DNA of 64,000 nt from Stigmatella aurantiaca DW4/3-1 (GTDB lineage: Bacteria > Myxococcota > Myxococcia > Myxococcales > Myxococcaceae): positions 1,073,501-1,137,500 of the forward strand of contig NC_014623.1 of assembly GCF_000165485.1 (NCBI RefSeq), in the 5' to 3' direction. Below are positions 1-8,210 of this stretch, piece after piece (position 1 is the stretch's first letter; each line of letters begins with the position of its first letter). The notes under the pieces were generated by a model that saw only the letters and a list, made by a program, of their open reading frames with translations, was not told where the DNA came from and did no database searches. The translations under genes and the position numbers were made by a program.

Positions 1-188
1 TGGAAGGCCTCGGCATCCACGAGGTGGGCGGTGAGCTGGCGCAGCTCCTCGATGGTGAGCTCGCTGCGGACCAGCTCCTCGGTCGTGTCCGTCAAGACAT
101 CGGTTCCGTACAGGGACATGCCCGAGATGATGAGCAAGACCAGCAAGGCCAGCCCGAAGCCGGTTCCAATCTTCCTTCCGATGCTCAT
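1..188 (-). CDS. Methyl-accepting chemotaxis protein, N-terminal part (runs off window)
   Basis: The 62 visible residues begin with MSIGRKIGTGFGLALLVLLI, a short basic start followed by a transmembrane helix, then a polar periplasmic-type segment. This is the usual N-terminus of a transmembrane chemoreceptor. The start codon (186-188) overlaps the stop of the CheW gene upstream in the same operon (ATGA), so the two are translationally coupled. HAMP and signalling domains would lie outside the window. The MCP assignment rests on the helix and on the CheW-CheR-CheW context. Confidence 0.75.
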   Translation of the reverse strand, partial: MSIGRKIGTGFGLALLVLLIISGMSLYGTDVLTDTTEELVRSELTIEELRQLTAHLVDAEAF

Positions 189-799
189 GCATTCCCTTCA
201 TCAGAGATGTCGAAGATGAGCCGACTGTCTCCCAGGAGTTCCTCGCCCTCCAGGAAGATGGTGCCGTCCCGATGGATGCTGGACACCCAGCCGCCCACTT
301 CGGCGAGTGCGGTGGGGACTGGCAGCAGGTCGTCCCGGGGAACCTGGGTGACTTCCTCCACCGCCTCCGCGCACAGGCCCAACTCCGCCCGCCCCAGCCC
401 CACGACGAGCACCGCCGCACCGAGCCCCGAGGCGGGACGGCCAAACAGCGGCGTCAGCTCCACGACGGGCAGCACCTCGCCGCGCAGCAGGGTGAGGCCC
501 CGCAGAAGGGGAGGCGCCCCGGGCAGCGGGGTGAGCTCCGGGGCCCGCAGCACCTCGTGCAGGAAGCGCGTGGCCAGCGCGTACATCTGTCCGCCCAGGC
601 GGAAGCGGGCCACTTCCAGCAGGTCGCTCGCGGCCCGCTCCGACAGCGGGGGGCGCGCCAGCTCCTGGGCGCGGGCATCGAGCACCTCCCGGGCCTTCTG
701 CGGCGAGAGGGTGTCGGCTTGGGCCGCGTTCTCCATCATCCGCTCCAGCCTCGCGCGGGCCTCGGCCCAGTCCAGGCCGCCCGTCTTGCGTTCCGGCAT
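185..799 (-). CDS. CheW-like coupling protein with N-terminal extension
   Basis: A 204-residue protein whose last ~140 residues form a CheW fold: it starts around the ARFRLGGQMYAL strand and contains the LRGEVLPVVEL motif typical of CheW proteins. About 55 helical residues precede it (ARARLERMMENAAQ...). CheW proteins couple chemoreceptors to the CheA kinase. It lies between the CheR gene upstream and the MCP gene downstream with 1-4 bp overlaps, so the operon order is CheW, CheR, CheW, MCP. The start at 799 overlaps the CheR stop. Which cellular output the system controls cannot be told from this fragment. Confidence 0.88.
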   Translation of the reverse strand: MPERKTGGLDWAEARARLERMMENAAQADTLSPQKAREVLDARAQELARPPLSERAASDLLEVARFRLGGQMYALATRFLHEVLRAPELTPLPGAPPLLRGLTLLRGEVLPVVELTPLFGRPASGLGAAVLVVGLGRAELGLCAEAVEEVTQVPRDDLLPVPTALAEVGGWVSSIHRDGTIFLEGEELLGDSRLIFDISDEGNA

Positions 800-2304
800 C
801 AGCGCTCCTCCCGCGTCATCATCGTCTCCAACCGGACGCGCTCGTTATGGGCCACCCGGGCGAGGCTTCCGGCGCGTTCACCCTCGGACAGGGGGACGGC
901 CGTGTCCGGCGGCAGGGCGGCGCACAGCTCCTCGGCGGCGCGGAAGGCGCGAAGGGCCCCCGCGAGGTCGTCCCGGCGCCGCAGCACGTGGCCCAGGGCC
1001 AGGTGGGCCACGGCCAGGGCGGGCTCCAGGTACACCACCTGGCGCGCGGCGCGCTCGGCCTCCGCGAGCCGTCCCAGCCCCAGCAGCACCATGGCCTCCA
1101 GGTAGCGCAGCTCGGCGGCCAGGGGGAAGCGGGCCGTGGCCTCGGCGCAAGCAGCCGCGGCGGCCTCGGGGTTCACGTTGGCCAGGGCCCGGATGGCCAT
1201 GGCCGCCGTCTCGGGCCCCTCCTGCTGGGCGCGGGCGAGCTGGGCCGCATGGCTCCAGTCTCCCCGCTCCATGGCCTGCCGGGCCGGCTCCAGCCGCTCG
1301 GTGACGCTGGGCGGCGCTGGACGGGGGGGCCGGGGCGGCGGGGTGGGAGGACGCGGCGGCGCCACGGGCAGGGGCGGCAGAGGGGGCAGGGGCGGCGGGG
1401 TGAAGGGGGTGGCCGGGGCCGGGGCGCGGATGGGAAAGGACGGGGGCGCGGAAGCGGCGGAGCGGGGGGCGCCCGGGGGGAGCCGCTGCCAGGCGACGCC
1501 CCAGCCGGTCAGCAGAGGCTCCAGGGGGGCCAGGCCGGCCAGGGTGGGATCCGAGGGACCGGTGATGAGAAACCCGCCATCGGCCAGGCTCTCGTAGAGC
1601 CTGCGGGCCACGGCGGCGATGGTGGGGCGGGTGAAGTAGATGAGGACGTTGCGGCAGAAGATGATGTCCATGCCGGAGATGCCACTCTCGGGCGAGGGCC
1701 AGGTGTCCAGGGCGAGGTTGAGGTAATGGAAGCGCACCCGGTGGCGCACCTCGGAGGCGAGCACGTAGCGCTTGTCCTCCATGCGCAGAAAGGGCCGCAT
1801 CCGCTCGGCGCCGGTGCTGCGCAGGGACCAGGCGCTGTAGCTGGCCTGCTGCGCGTGCGCGAGCGCGGCGCGGGAGATGTCCGTGGCGTGCACCTCCATG
1901 CGGTGCCCATAGCCCTCCTCCATGAGGAGCACCGCCAGCGAGTAGGGCTCCTCGCCCGAGGCACAGCCCGCGCTCCACACGCGCACGGTGTGCTCGGGGC
2001 CGCGCAGCCGCCGCAGCTCCGGCAGCGCTTGGTGGCGCAGGAAGTCGAAGTGCTCGTGCGTGCGGAAGAAGTACGTCTCGCCGATGGTCAGCTCGTTGAG
2101 CAGGTCATCGAACGCGCCCGGGTCCGAGGCCAGCCGTCCCAGGTAGAGGCCGAGGTCCTCCTCGCCAGCGCGCGCCATGGCCCGGGCGATGCCCTCCTCG
2201 GCGGCGGGAATGCACGTGGGCAGTTGCAAGCCCGCGCGCTGCTGGACGTGCGCGAAGATGTGGGCGTAGCCCAGGCGGCTCCAGGGGGCTGGCTCCAGGC
2301 TCAC
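799..2304 (-). CDS. CheR-type chemoreceptor methyltransferase with TPR tail
   Basis: A 501-residue SAM-dependent glutamate methyltransferase for chemoreceptors. Near residues 72-82 is NELTIGETYFFR, at about 107-121 the SAM-binding WSAGCASGEEPYSLA, and further on DIIFCRNVLIYF, all hallmark CheR motifs. A proline-rich linker (about 285-335) joins the catalytic domain to a C-terminal helical region (about 345-480) that looks like tetratricopeptide repeats, an architecture known from FrzF and other myxobacterial CheR proteins. The start overlaps the end of the upstream CheW gene by four bases (ATGA), so it is part of the same translation-coupled operon. Confidence 0.92.
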   Translation of the reverse strand: MSLEPAPWSRLGYAHIFAHVQQRAGLQLPTCIPAAEEGIARAMARAGEEDLGLYLGRLASDPGAFDDLLNELTIGETYFFRTHEHFDFLRHQALPELRRLRGPEHTVRVWSAGCASGEEPYSLAVLLMEEGYGHRMEVHATDISRAALAHAQQASYSAWSLRSTGAERMRPFLRMEDKRYVLASEVRHRVRFHYLNLALDTWPSPESGISGMDIIFCRNVLIYFTRPTIAAVARRLYESLADGGFLITGPSDPTLAGLAPLEPLLTGWGVAWQRLPPGAPRSAASAPPSFPIRAPAPATPFTPPPLPPLPPLPVAPPRPPTPPPRPPRPAPPSVTERLEPARQAMERGDWSHAAQLARAQQEGPETAAMAIRALANVNPEAAAAACAEATARFPLAAELRYLEAMVLLGLGRLAEAERAARQVVYLEPALAVAHLALGHVLRRRDDLAGALRAFRAAEELCAALPPDTAVPLSEGERAGSLARVAHNERVRLETMMTREER

Positions 2305-2798
2305 GAAGCCCCCGGGACAGCCGTGAGCGCCGAGGCGAGCGCCAGGGACTCGGCCTCGGACAGGAAGGTCCTCAGGTCGTGCACCAGCACCAGGCCATCG
2401 GGCAGTTTGACGGCGCCGGCCACATAGCCCACGCCGGGCAACTCGCGCGGCGTCTCGTCCAGGGTGCCGGGCTCCAGGGAGAGCAGCCCTTCGGCCCGGT
2501 CCACCCGGAGCCCCACGTCGCGGGGGCCGGCCCGGGCGATGATGAAGTGATCCGAGGGCGACAGCGGGCGGGGCGGGAGCCGGAAGCGGCGGCGAAGGTC
2601 CAGCACGGGCAGGAGCTTGCCGCGCAGGTTGAGCAGGCCCTCCACCACATCGGGCGCGTGGGGCAGGGGGGTGAGGCTCACGGCGCGTGCCAGCTCCCGC
2701 ACATCCGCCGAGGGCAGCGCGTAACGCTGTCCCTCCAGGACGAAGAGGAGCACCTCGTGGGGGGTGGGCGTCATGGGAGGCACGGGTCGCGGGTCCAA
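2301..2798 (-). CDS. CheW-like coupling protein
   Basis: A 165-residue single-domain CheW protein. It shows EVLLFVLEGQRYALP at the first strand, LLNLRGKLLPVLDLR in the middle and a late AGAVKLPDGLVLVHDL strand. It is the first visible gene of the leftward chemosensory operon. An alternative start at 2774 (MTPTPHEV) fits the family length better, since the extra eight residues precede the domain; I cannot choose with certainty. It is divergent from crtI across a gap of about 130 bp. Confidence 0.88.
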   Translation of the reverse strand: MDPRPVPPMTPTPHEVLLFVLEGQRYALPSADVRELARAVSLTPLPHAPDVVEGLLNLRGKLLPVLDLRRRFRLPPRPLSPSDHFIIARAGPRDVGLRVDRAEGLLSLEPGTLDETPRELPGVGYVAGAVKLPDGLVLVHDLRTFLSEAESLALASALTAVPGAS

Positions 2799-2927
2799 GC
2801 TCTCCGGCTTACCAGGGCTGTCCTGGAGCGGAAACCCTCTCCTTCAAGGGTTGTACACCAGACGAAAGGGAAGGCTTCCCGGCGTCCACCGGTGGGCGGG
2901 AGGGACGGCCGAGGCATTCTGGAGGAC
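2799..2927 (+). promoter_or_regulatory. Divergent intergenic region between che operon and crtI; possible ECF-type promoter
   Basis: The gap separates the leftward CheW gene from the rightward phytoene desaturase. In Myxococcus xanthus carC is driven by the light-activated ECF sigma factor CarQ. A GGAAAC at 2830-2835 could be an ECF-style -35 box, but no clear -10 partner stands out. The ATG at 2928 is preceded by GGAGGA (2921-2926), which fixes the start. Confidence 0.3.
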
Positions 2928-4499
2928 ATGGTGCGACATGTCATCGTGGTGGGCTCGGGCCCCGGGGGGTTGTCGGCGGCCATCAACCTGGCGGGGCAGG
3001 GGCTGAAGGTCACCGTGGTGGAGAAGGACGCGGTGCCCGGAGGCCGGATGAAGGGGCTGACGCTGGGGGCGCGCGGGGAGTACGCGCTGGACACGGGCCC
3101 CTCCATCCTCCAACTGCCAGGGGTGCTGGAGCGCATCTTCGTGCGGTCCGGCAAGCGCATCGAGGACTACGTGAAGCTCGTCCCGGTGGACCCGAACACG
3201 CGGGTGCACTTCTGGGACGGCACGCACATGGACACCTCGAAGAACCTGGCGCACATGGAGGCAGAGCTGGCGAAGTTCAGCCCGGCGCTGCCCCGGGCGC
3301 TGAAGGCGTGGATGGAGGAGGGCAAGGAGAAGTACGCCATCGCGTACGAGAAGTTCATCGCCACGAACGCGGGCAGCCTGGGGTACTACGCGCCGTGGCG
3401 GCTGGCCTCCACGCTGCGTTTCAAGCCGTGGCAGACGCTGTACCGGCACCTGGACTCGTTCTTCCACGATGACCGGGTGACGTACGCGCTGGCGTACCCC
3501 TCGAAATACCTGGGGCTGCACCCCACGACATGCTCCTCGGTGTTCGGGGTGATTCCGTTCCTGGAGCTGGCCTTCGGGGTGTGGCACGTGGACGGGGGCT
3601 TCCGGGCGCTGGCGCGGGGGATGAAGCGCTGCGCGGAGGACCTGGGGGCCACCTTCCGCATGGGCGAGGCGGTGGAGCAGGTGCTGGTGGATGGGGGGCG
3701 GGCGGTGGGGGTGCGGCTGGCCAACGGGAAGCGGCTGGAGGGGGACGCGGTGGTGGTGAACGCGGACCTGGCATACGCGGCGCAGAGCCTCCTGCCGGCG
3801 GATGTCCGCGAGGGCACGCGCCTGTCGGATGCGTCGCTGGAGCGGGCGAAGTTCTCGTGCAGCACGTTCATGGCCTACTACGGCCTGGACCGGGTGTACC
3901 CGGAGCTGCCGCACCACCTCATCTATCTATCGGAGAACGCGCGGCGCACGGACCGGGATGCGCTGGAGGACCGGGTGTTGGACCTCGAGGATCCGCCCTT
4001 CTACGTGTGCAACCCGTGCGTGACGGATCCATCGGGGGCGCCGGAGGGGCACTCCACGCTGTACGTGCTGGTGCCCACGCCCAACACGTCGCAACCGGTG
4101 GATTGGGCGGCCACGGAGCGGGTGTTGCGCGAGCGGATTCCGGACATGCTGGCCAAGGTGGGACTGAAGGACGTGCGCCGGCACATCCGCGCGGAGCGAT
4201 ACTTCACGGCGGAGACGTGGCGGGATGACTTCCACGTGTTCCGGGGGGCGGTCTTCAATCTGTCGCACACCTGGATGCAGTTGGGGCCGATGCGGCCGAA
4301 GGTGAAGAGCCCGGATGTGCAGGGGCTGTACTGGGTGGGCGGTGGAACGCACCCGGGCAGCGGGCTGCTCACCATCATGGAGAGCGCGAACATCGCGGCG
4401 GATTACCTCACGCGCGAGGCGGGCAAGGGGCCGCTGCCGCAGTGGCCCTATGTCCCGCCGCTGGAGGAGGCTCCGGTGACGCAGGCACGGACGGGCTGA
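2928..4499 (+). CDS. crtI: Phytoene desaturase, CarC/CrtI type
   Basis: A 523-residue FAD-dependent carotenoid desaturase that introduces double bonds into phytoene. The N-terminus carries the dinucleotide-binding motif VVGSGPGGLSAAINLAGQG with the following VVEKDAVPGGR; the C-terminus has the family signature around GLYWVGGGTHPGSGLL. The wording of the protein closely matches what I remember of M. xanthus CarC, the light-induced phytoene dehydrogenase encoded away from the main carotenoid cluster, and no other crt gene is adjacent here. The start at 2928 follows a good ribosome site; the longer open frame upstream is antisense to CheW. It converges with the DUSAM gene, leaving only 8 bp. Confidence 0.95.
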   Translation: MVRHVIVVGSGPGGLSAAINLAGQGLKVTVVEKDAVPGGRMKGLTLGARGEYALDTGPSILQLPGVLERIFVRSGKRIEDYVKLVPVDPNTRVHFWDGTHMDTSKNLAHMEAELAKFSPALPRALKAWMEEGKEKYAIAYEKFIATNAGSLGYYAPWRLASTLRFKPWQTLYRHLDSFFHDDRVTYALAYPSKYLGLHPTTCSSVFGVIPFLELAFGVWHVDGGFRALARGMKRCAEDLGATFRMGEAVEQVLVDGGRAVGVRLANGKRLEGDAVVVNADLAYAAQSLLPADVREGTRLSDASLERAKFSCSTFMAYYGLDRVYPELPHHLIYLSENARRTDRDALEDRVLDLEDPPFYVCNPCVTDPSGAPEGHSTLYVLVPTPNTSQPVDWAATERVLRERIPDMLAKVGLKDVRRHIRAERYFTAETWRDDFHVFRGAVFNLSHTWMQLGPMRPKVKSPDVQGLYWVGGGTHPGSGLLTIMESANIAADYLTREAGKGPLPQWPYVPPLEEAPVTQARTG

Positions 4500-4507
4500 A
4501 AAGCTGC

Positions 4508-5299
4508 TCAGACGGGGGCTGGGAGAGGCCCGTCCAAGCCCGCCAGGTTCTCCTCGGCGGCACGGCGGTACATCGGTACGGTTTCCACGGCAAGCAAGTC
4601 GCGCATCTGCTGGCGTGCACCTTCGAGGTCGCCCACTTCCCGGAGGTCAAGCATTCGCGAGATGGCATGTTCGAGCCGCTTCGACCCATTGCGCAATCGC
4701 CCCAGGGTCTTTCGGACCAGGGCCGCCGCGCTCGTGGGACTTGCCAGGGCTTCTTCTGTCTCGGCCTCGCTGATGGCTGCCTCTGCGGCGGCAAGGCGAA
4801 GGAAGGAGCGCATCTCCTTGGTCAGTTTGAGCGGCTTGCCCTGATTGATTCGGTACAGAAGGCTGGCCAGCTGAGACCGTTCGGACAGCTTCGGATCCAC
4901 GCGCCCGCTTCTCGCCACTTTTTGCAGCCGGGCGATCCTGGCCAGCACGTTTTCAGCTTGCTGGCGGTAGAACGGTACGACCTCAACCGTGAGCACCCGC
5001 TCTATCTGCCTGCGTGCCCCTTCCAGGTCCCCAGCATCTTGCAGGCGGCGGGCGCGGTGCTCAGCGAGCATCAACCGCCACGACCCATCCTCGATGCGCT
5101 TGCGGATCTTCCGGAGCAGGGGCTTGGCTGTGCGAAGACTGCGGAGAGCTTGCTGGACGTCCTGGGCTGGGATGGCCACTTCGCGAGCAGACCGCCGCAA
5201 TAAGGTTCGCACGTCGGCCGTGAGTTCCAGGGGCTCGCCCTGTTCCAATACGCGTTGCGCCAGTGCCTCGATGGGAGCCCAGTCAGTCTTGCCGCCCAT
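4508..5299 (-). CDS. Protein with two DUSAM domains
   Basis: A 263-residue soluble protein built from two tandem copies of a ~125-residue helical domain. The first copy has GDLEGARRQIERVLTVEVVP and the second GDLEGARQQMRDLLAVETVP at the same place, each preceded by a region on the pattern GxPLxLTxxxRxxLRxxAxE. This is the DUSAM domain (TIGR02267/DUF2379), a myxobacteria-specific family of unknown function. The start at 5299 follows GAGGAAGGGG; 38 codons further upstream lack a ribosome site. The start overlaps the 3' end of the cysteine-rich gene upstream by 17 bases, so the two are probably one operon. Confidence 0.85.
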   Translation of the reverse strand: MGGKTDWAPIEALAQRVLEQGEPLELTADVRTLLRRSAREVAIPAQDVQQALRSLRTAKPLLRKIRKRIEDGSWRLMLAEHRARRLQDAGDLEGARRQIERVLTVEVVPFYRQQAENVLARIARLQKVARSGRVDPKLSERSQLASLLYRINQGKPLKLTKEMRSFLRLAAAEAAISEAETEEALASPTSAAALVRKTLGRLRNGSKRLEHAISRMLDLREVGDLEGARQQMRDLLAVETVPMYRRAAEENLAGLDGPLPAPV

Positions 5300-5768
5300 G
5301 GTGCGCCCCTTCCTCGTTCCGGTCCTGTGGATTGGGACACCTGTCTTTCGGCCATTTGCGCTGGCCCACACAGATCCGCAGGCATTCGTCACATTTGCCG
5401 CCCCACTTCTCATCGACGCATCGAGCGTACGTCATGATGCACTTTCTCCTCCACCTCGGGATGGGCTGCGCCGCCGCTTCGGCTTGCTCTCCGGACTGCG
5501 TGGCCTCGATCCCCTCGGCCGTGGGCGTGACCTCGGTCCCCGAGGGGCTCTCCAGGGTCGAGTAGACTTCAGCCAAGGTCTTGAGGACGCTTGCGACCCG
5601 AGTGGGATCCGCGCCGCAGCTTTCTGCCGCTGTGAAGGGATTCCTTTCGACACAGCAACTCTCCGAGTCCCAGCAGGTGAGCGGCGCTAGGTACGTCGGC
5701 GGTTGCGCTCCGGACGACAAGGTCGTCATCAGAACCGAGAAGGTGTCGGACCATCCCTCCATTCGCAC
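5283..5768 (-). CDS. Cysteine-rich myxobacterial protein, probably 5'-truncated
   Basis: The frame encodes a segment TCWDSESCCVERNPFTAAESCG followed by a low-complexity linker and a C-terminal cysteine motif C-x6-C-x7-C-x2-C-x3-C-x10-C containing CDECLRIC and a late KWPKDRC. I remember this cysteine pattern from secreted or lipoprotein paralogues in Myxococcus and relatives that sit beside DUSAM genes; their function is unknown. No signal peptide or ribosome site is visible at the first ATG (5768), and the 5' part overlaps the DUF2381 remnant on the other strand, so the true N-terminus seems lost. It lies just upstream of, and overlaps, the DUSAM gene. Confidence 0.55.
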   Translation of the reverse strand: MRMEGWSDTFSVLMTTLSSGAQPPTYLAPLTCWDSESCCVERNPFTAAESCGADPTRVASVLKTLAEVYSTLESPSGTEVTPTAEGIEATQSGEQAEAAAQPIPRWRRKCIMTYARCVDEKWGGKCDECLRICVGQRKWPKDRCPNPQDRNEEGAHHGRQD

Positions 5769-6087
5769 GAGCAGCGTCTACGTGTCTGGGCAGGTGGCGA
5801 CCGTTCTCCGCGTTGAGAAGGACGTCGATCCGGCGAAGACAAAGCTGCTGGGGTGGGAGAGGCGCTTTGAACCCCTGCTGGTAGGGAGCAAGAAGGTGGT
5901 CCTGGAACCGATTCGAGATCTCGCGATCGATGAGACGGTTCCCCTGCTCGTCACGCTTGTCGACGGGACGGAGATTCCGTTCATCGTGAAGCCGCCGAGC
6001 CGCAAGGACTGGGGATCGAACTGTTTTCGTGAGGATGGACTCCTACAGGTAGCCGTGGCGATGGACCACACGCTTGTCCGACAGTAG
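5581..6087 (+). pseudogene. Remnant of a DUF2381 gene (N-terminal half of the domain only)
   Basis: From about 5776 the frame reads VYVSGQVATVLRVEKDVDP followed by LGWERRFEPLLVGSKKVVLEP and LLVTLVDGTEIPF, which matches my memory of the opening strands of DUF2381 proteins (TIGR02268, a secreted myxobacterial paralogue family). Normal members are ~280-300 residues with a signal peptide; the one at 9956-10825 is full length. Here the domain stops after ~100 residues and no signal peptide precedes it. The 5' part (5581-5768) overlaps a real-looking gene on the minus strand. I read it as a fragment left by rearrangement. Confidence 0.55.
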
Positions 6088-6097
6088 AAGTGAGGAC

Positions 6098-6586
6098 ATG
6101 GCCACCGCCAAAGCCCTTTGCCTCGGCCCTCTCGTCCTCCTTGCGATGTGCCTCGGGTGCACCACGCCTGGAGTGTCGCTGCGGCCGGATGGCACTCCAG
6201 GTCCGGAGGGCTGCCCGGAGGAAGCGAAGCGGGTGATGGAGGCGCTGAAGCTGCATGTTGGAGATGCCGCCCTGGTAGATCTGGACGCGAACCAGATCAG
6301 TTCGCGGCGCATCACGCTTTACGACGGACCGCTTGAAAGCGTCCTCATCCGCGATTTCGGAACGCTTGAGGCGACAACCCGATTGTACGGGCAGGTTTGG
6401 ACGGCGGGTCCGCAAGTCGTCATCCGGTACTACGAGGCCCATCCTCCGGACAGCGGCAAGCTCCCGATCTGCGCGGTGGCTCGGCTCAGCTATGACCAGA
6501 TGCGCAAGCTGCCCGAATCGAAGCCAGGCATGGCCATCCTCGATGGCTCTACTGCGGCGGCCTACGTTGTTGACGCCTTCCGTTGA
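6098..6586 (+). CDS. Putative lipoprotein, homologous to the C-terminal domain of the kinase at 8211-9959
   Basis: A 162-residue secreted protein: a hydrophobic N-terminus (CLGPLVLLAMCLGC) ends in a plausible lipid-attachment cysteine. The mature part has CP-x2-A-x2-VM, then TTRLYGQVWTAGPQVVIRYY and PICAVARLSY. The extracytoplasmic tail of the nearby Ser/Thr kinase shows the same landmarks (CPAGAERAM, GTRFYGKAYY, PALVVRYD, RPICFVVES), so the two share a domain that I cannot name. The start at 6098 has AGAAGTGAGG upstream. The gene ends 48 bp before the att1 repeat. Confidence 0.72.
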   Translation: MATAKALCLGPLVLLAMCLGCTTPGVSLRPDGTPGPEGCPEEAKRVMEALKLHVGDAALVDLDANQISSRRITLYDGPLESVLIRDFGTLEATTRLYGQVWTAGPQVVIRYYEAHPPDSGKLPICAVARLSYDQMRKLPESKPGMAILDGSTAAAYVVDAFR

Positions 6587-6633
6587 GCAGTCCCTGAAAA
6601 TCGGGCAAGCCCACATGAAGAAGACAAGGGCAA

Positions 6634-6680
6634 AGATTGCTGGGCTTCTCGGGATGGAGGCAGCGGGAATCGAACCCGCG
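6634..6680 (-). repeat. att1: 47-bp repeat equal to the 3' end of a tRNA/tmRNA gene
   Basis: Read on the minus strand it contains a T-arm (GCGGG-TTCGATT-CCCGC) followed by an acceptor-like CTGCCTCCA, so it is the 3' end of a tRNA or tmRNA gene with no gene body attached. The same 47 bp recur at 48739-48785 and 50796-50842 with 1-3 differences. The left flank (6613-6635) matches 21 of 23 bases just downstream of the integrase at 48696-48718. Position 6806-6826, to the right, matches 20 of 21 bases of the integrase 3' end at 48680-48700. The 6587-6919 stretch therefore holds scars of integrase-mediated insertion rather than genes. Confidence 0.8.
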
Positions 6681-6878
6681 AACAAGGCGATGGAAAACCC
6701 TAAGCAGGACGCGCTGTTACCCGCTATCGCCTTGATTCTCCTGGGGTTCGTCATCCCGTCCCGTCCCACCCCGTTCCCTCGTGTTCCCCCTCTATCCCCG
6801 CTGGAGGGTCACACTGGGGGCACATGCGCTTCGGTCTTCTGCCGAGGGCCTATGGCGGGGCTCCCTGTGAACTGCTGA

Positions 6879-6900
6879 GCCCCCTCGAAGCTTCGGGGGC
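6879..6900 (-). terminator. Hairpin downstream of the pseudokinase gene
   Basis: GCCCCC(T)CGAAG facing CTTCGGGGGC forms a strong stem with one bulged base, about 20 bp beyond the stop of the leftward pseudokinase gene. No U-run follows, so it may be a weak or Rho-assisted terminator. Confidence 0.45.
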
Positions 6901-6919
6901 CAGCAGGGGCAACCTGCGG

Positions 6920-8050
6920 CTATGCCGAGGTGTTCTCGTCCAGGGTATGCGCCAGCTCCGTCCCTGCCAGCACCCGCCCAGCCTCATCCATGACGCTCTT
7001 CAGCTCATCGATCACGTCGGCTTGGCTAAAAGCAGTCCCGCCAAGCCAGTGGCGCAGATGCTCGACCAGCTCGGTTGCCGTCTGGAAGCGCTGCGCGGGC
7101 AGAGGATGAAGAAGCTTGCACAGCGTCACGCGCAGGCTCTCAGGGAGGCTTGCCGTCAACCGCTCCAAGTCCGCTTGCGTGTAGGTGGCTGCGCGCCAGA
7201 TCGCATCCTCCAGAAGAGGGGGGCCTCCTGAAAGCCGCGCCCGTTCGATGGCGCGCTTGACTCGGCGGAGCTGCGACGAAGTGAGGGACGCCTTCACCTT
7301 TTCCGTCACCTCATCGGGGTCATAGAGAAGGTTCTTGCCCGTGGCCAGTTCGAGCATGAGCACACCCAAGGAGAAGAGATCCGAGCGCGCATCGGCACGC
7401 TTGCCCAGAAGAATTTCCGGTGAGCAGTAGAAGCCATCCCCCTGCGGGCGGTTGACGGTGGACGGCACGCGGCCCGGCAAGTCGGAAAGGGAGAGACCGA
7501 AGTCGGCGACTCGAACAATGCCCTTCCAGTTCAGGTAGATGTGATCCGCATCGATGGCCCGGTGAACGATGTTCAAGGGGCGGCCCTGATCGTCCTTTGC
7601 CGCGTGCGCGTATGCCAACACGTCCGCCACGCGGGCACCGATGAACATGGTGAAGAGCGGCGTGTACCAGTGTCGGCACACCCCTACGAGGTTGAGCAAC
7701 GCACCCAATGTGTTCCCGGTTGGGTACTCGCCGACCACGTACCAAGTCCCTTCGGTTTTCTGTAAACCGAAGACTTCAAAAATCCCCGGATGAACAAGAA
7801 ACTTTGAGAGGCGCACCTGCTCTTCCAGCTTCGCCCGCGCCCTCTTCACTTTGGGAAATGGCGACGCACTCGCAACGCTCACCGCCTTGACCAGCACCCT
7901 TTCAAGGCGATGCTCATTGATGCGTCGTCGCGCCACAAGGAGGTGAACCCCAGGATAAACCTCTCCCAAGTCTTCACGGAACTCATAGTGAACTCGGTTC
8001 ATCTCGAAGAGGATGGCCCCTCTCGGAAGTACGAAGCTTTTTGCCGTCAT
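6920..8050 (-). CDS. Ser/Thr kinase-like protein with degenerate catalytic loop (pseudokinase)
   Basis: A 376-residue cytoplasmic protein with a Hanks-type kinase fold. The lysine strand is VLVKAV (K55), the DFG motif is intact (ADFGLSL, 183-185), and the activation segment with FYCSPEILLG and SDLFSLGVLMLELAT is clear. The catalytic loop reads IVHRAIDADHIYL (H163-R164-A165): the essential HRD aspartate is alanine, and the usual Lys and Asn are Asp and His. The glycine-rich loop is also poor. It probably binds nucleotide or partners without phosphotransfer. The start at 8050 follows GGAGGG; 31 codons upstream are excluded. The same-strand active kinase lies 160 bp upstream. Confidence 0.85.
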   Translation of the reverse strand: MTAKSFVLPRGAILFEMNRVHYEFREDLGEVYPGVHLLVARRRINEHRLERVLVKAVSVASASPFPKVKRARAKLEEQVRLSKFLVHPGIFEVFGLQKTEGTWYVVGEYPTGNTLGALLNLVGVCRHWYTPLFTMFIGARVADVLAYAHAAKDDQGRPLNIVHRAIDADHIYLNWKGIVRVADFGLSLSDLPGRVPSTVNRPQGDGFYCSPEILLGKRADARSDLFSLGVLMLELATGKNLLYDPDEVTEKVKASLTSSQLRRVKRAIERARLSGGPPLLEDAIWRAATYTQADLERLTASLPESLRVTLCKLLHPLPAQRFQTATELVEHLRHWLGGTAFSQADVIDELKSVMDEAGRVLAGTELAHTLDENTSA

Positions 8051-8210
8051 TTGTGACCCTCCGCTCGCGCGGCACCGAGCCGACGCGATGCAGGGGAATA
8101 TTACCCGCAGGATTGGACGAAAGGGAACTACCCCCCAGGTCATCTGGTGTCGTTCGAGCGAGCGGGCGAAAATCTGAGCCTACCTGTGACGTCCCCCCCG
8201 GCACGTGTTC

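Noticed and set aside
2379-2927. 183-codon N-terminal extension of the phytoene desaturase
   Set aside because: It is antisense to the CheW gene and precedes the Rossmann motif; a good ribosome site stands before ATG 2928.
6655-6878. Open frames starting MEAAGIEPA at 6655, 48759 and 50816
   Set aside because: They are antisense translations of the tRNA/tmRNA-3'-end repeat, a familiar false gene, with no ribosome site and no sensible continuation.
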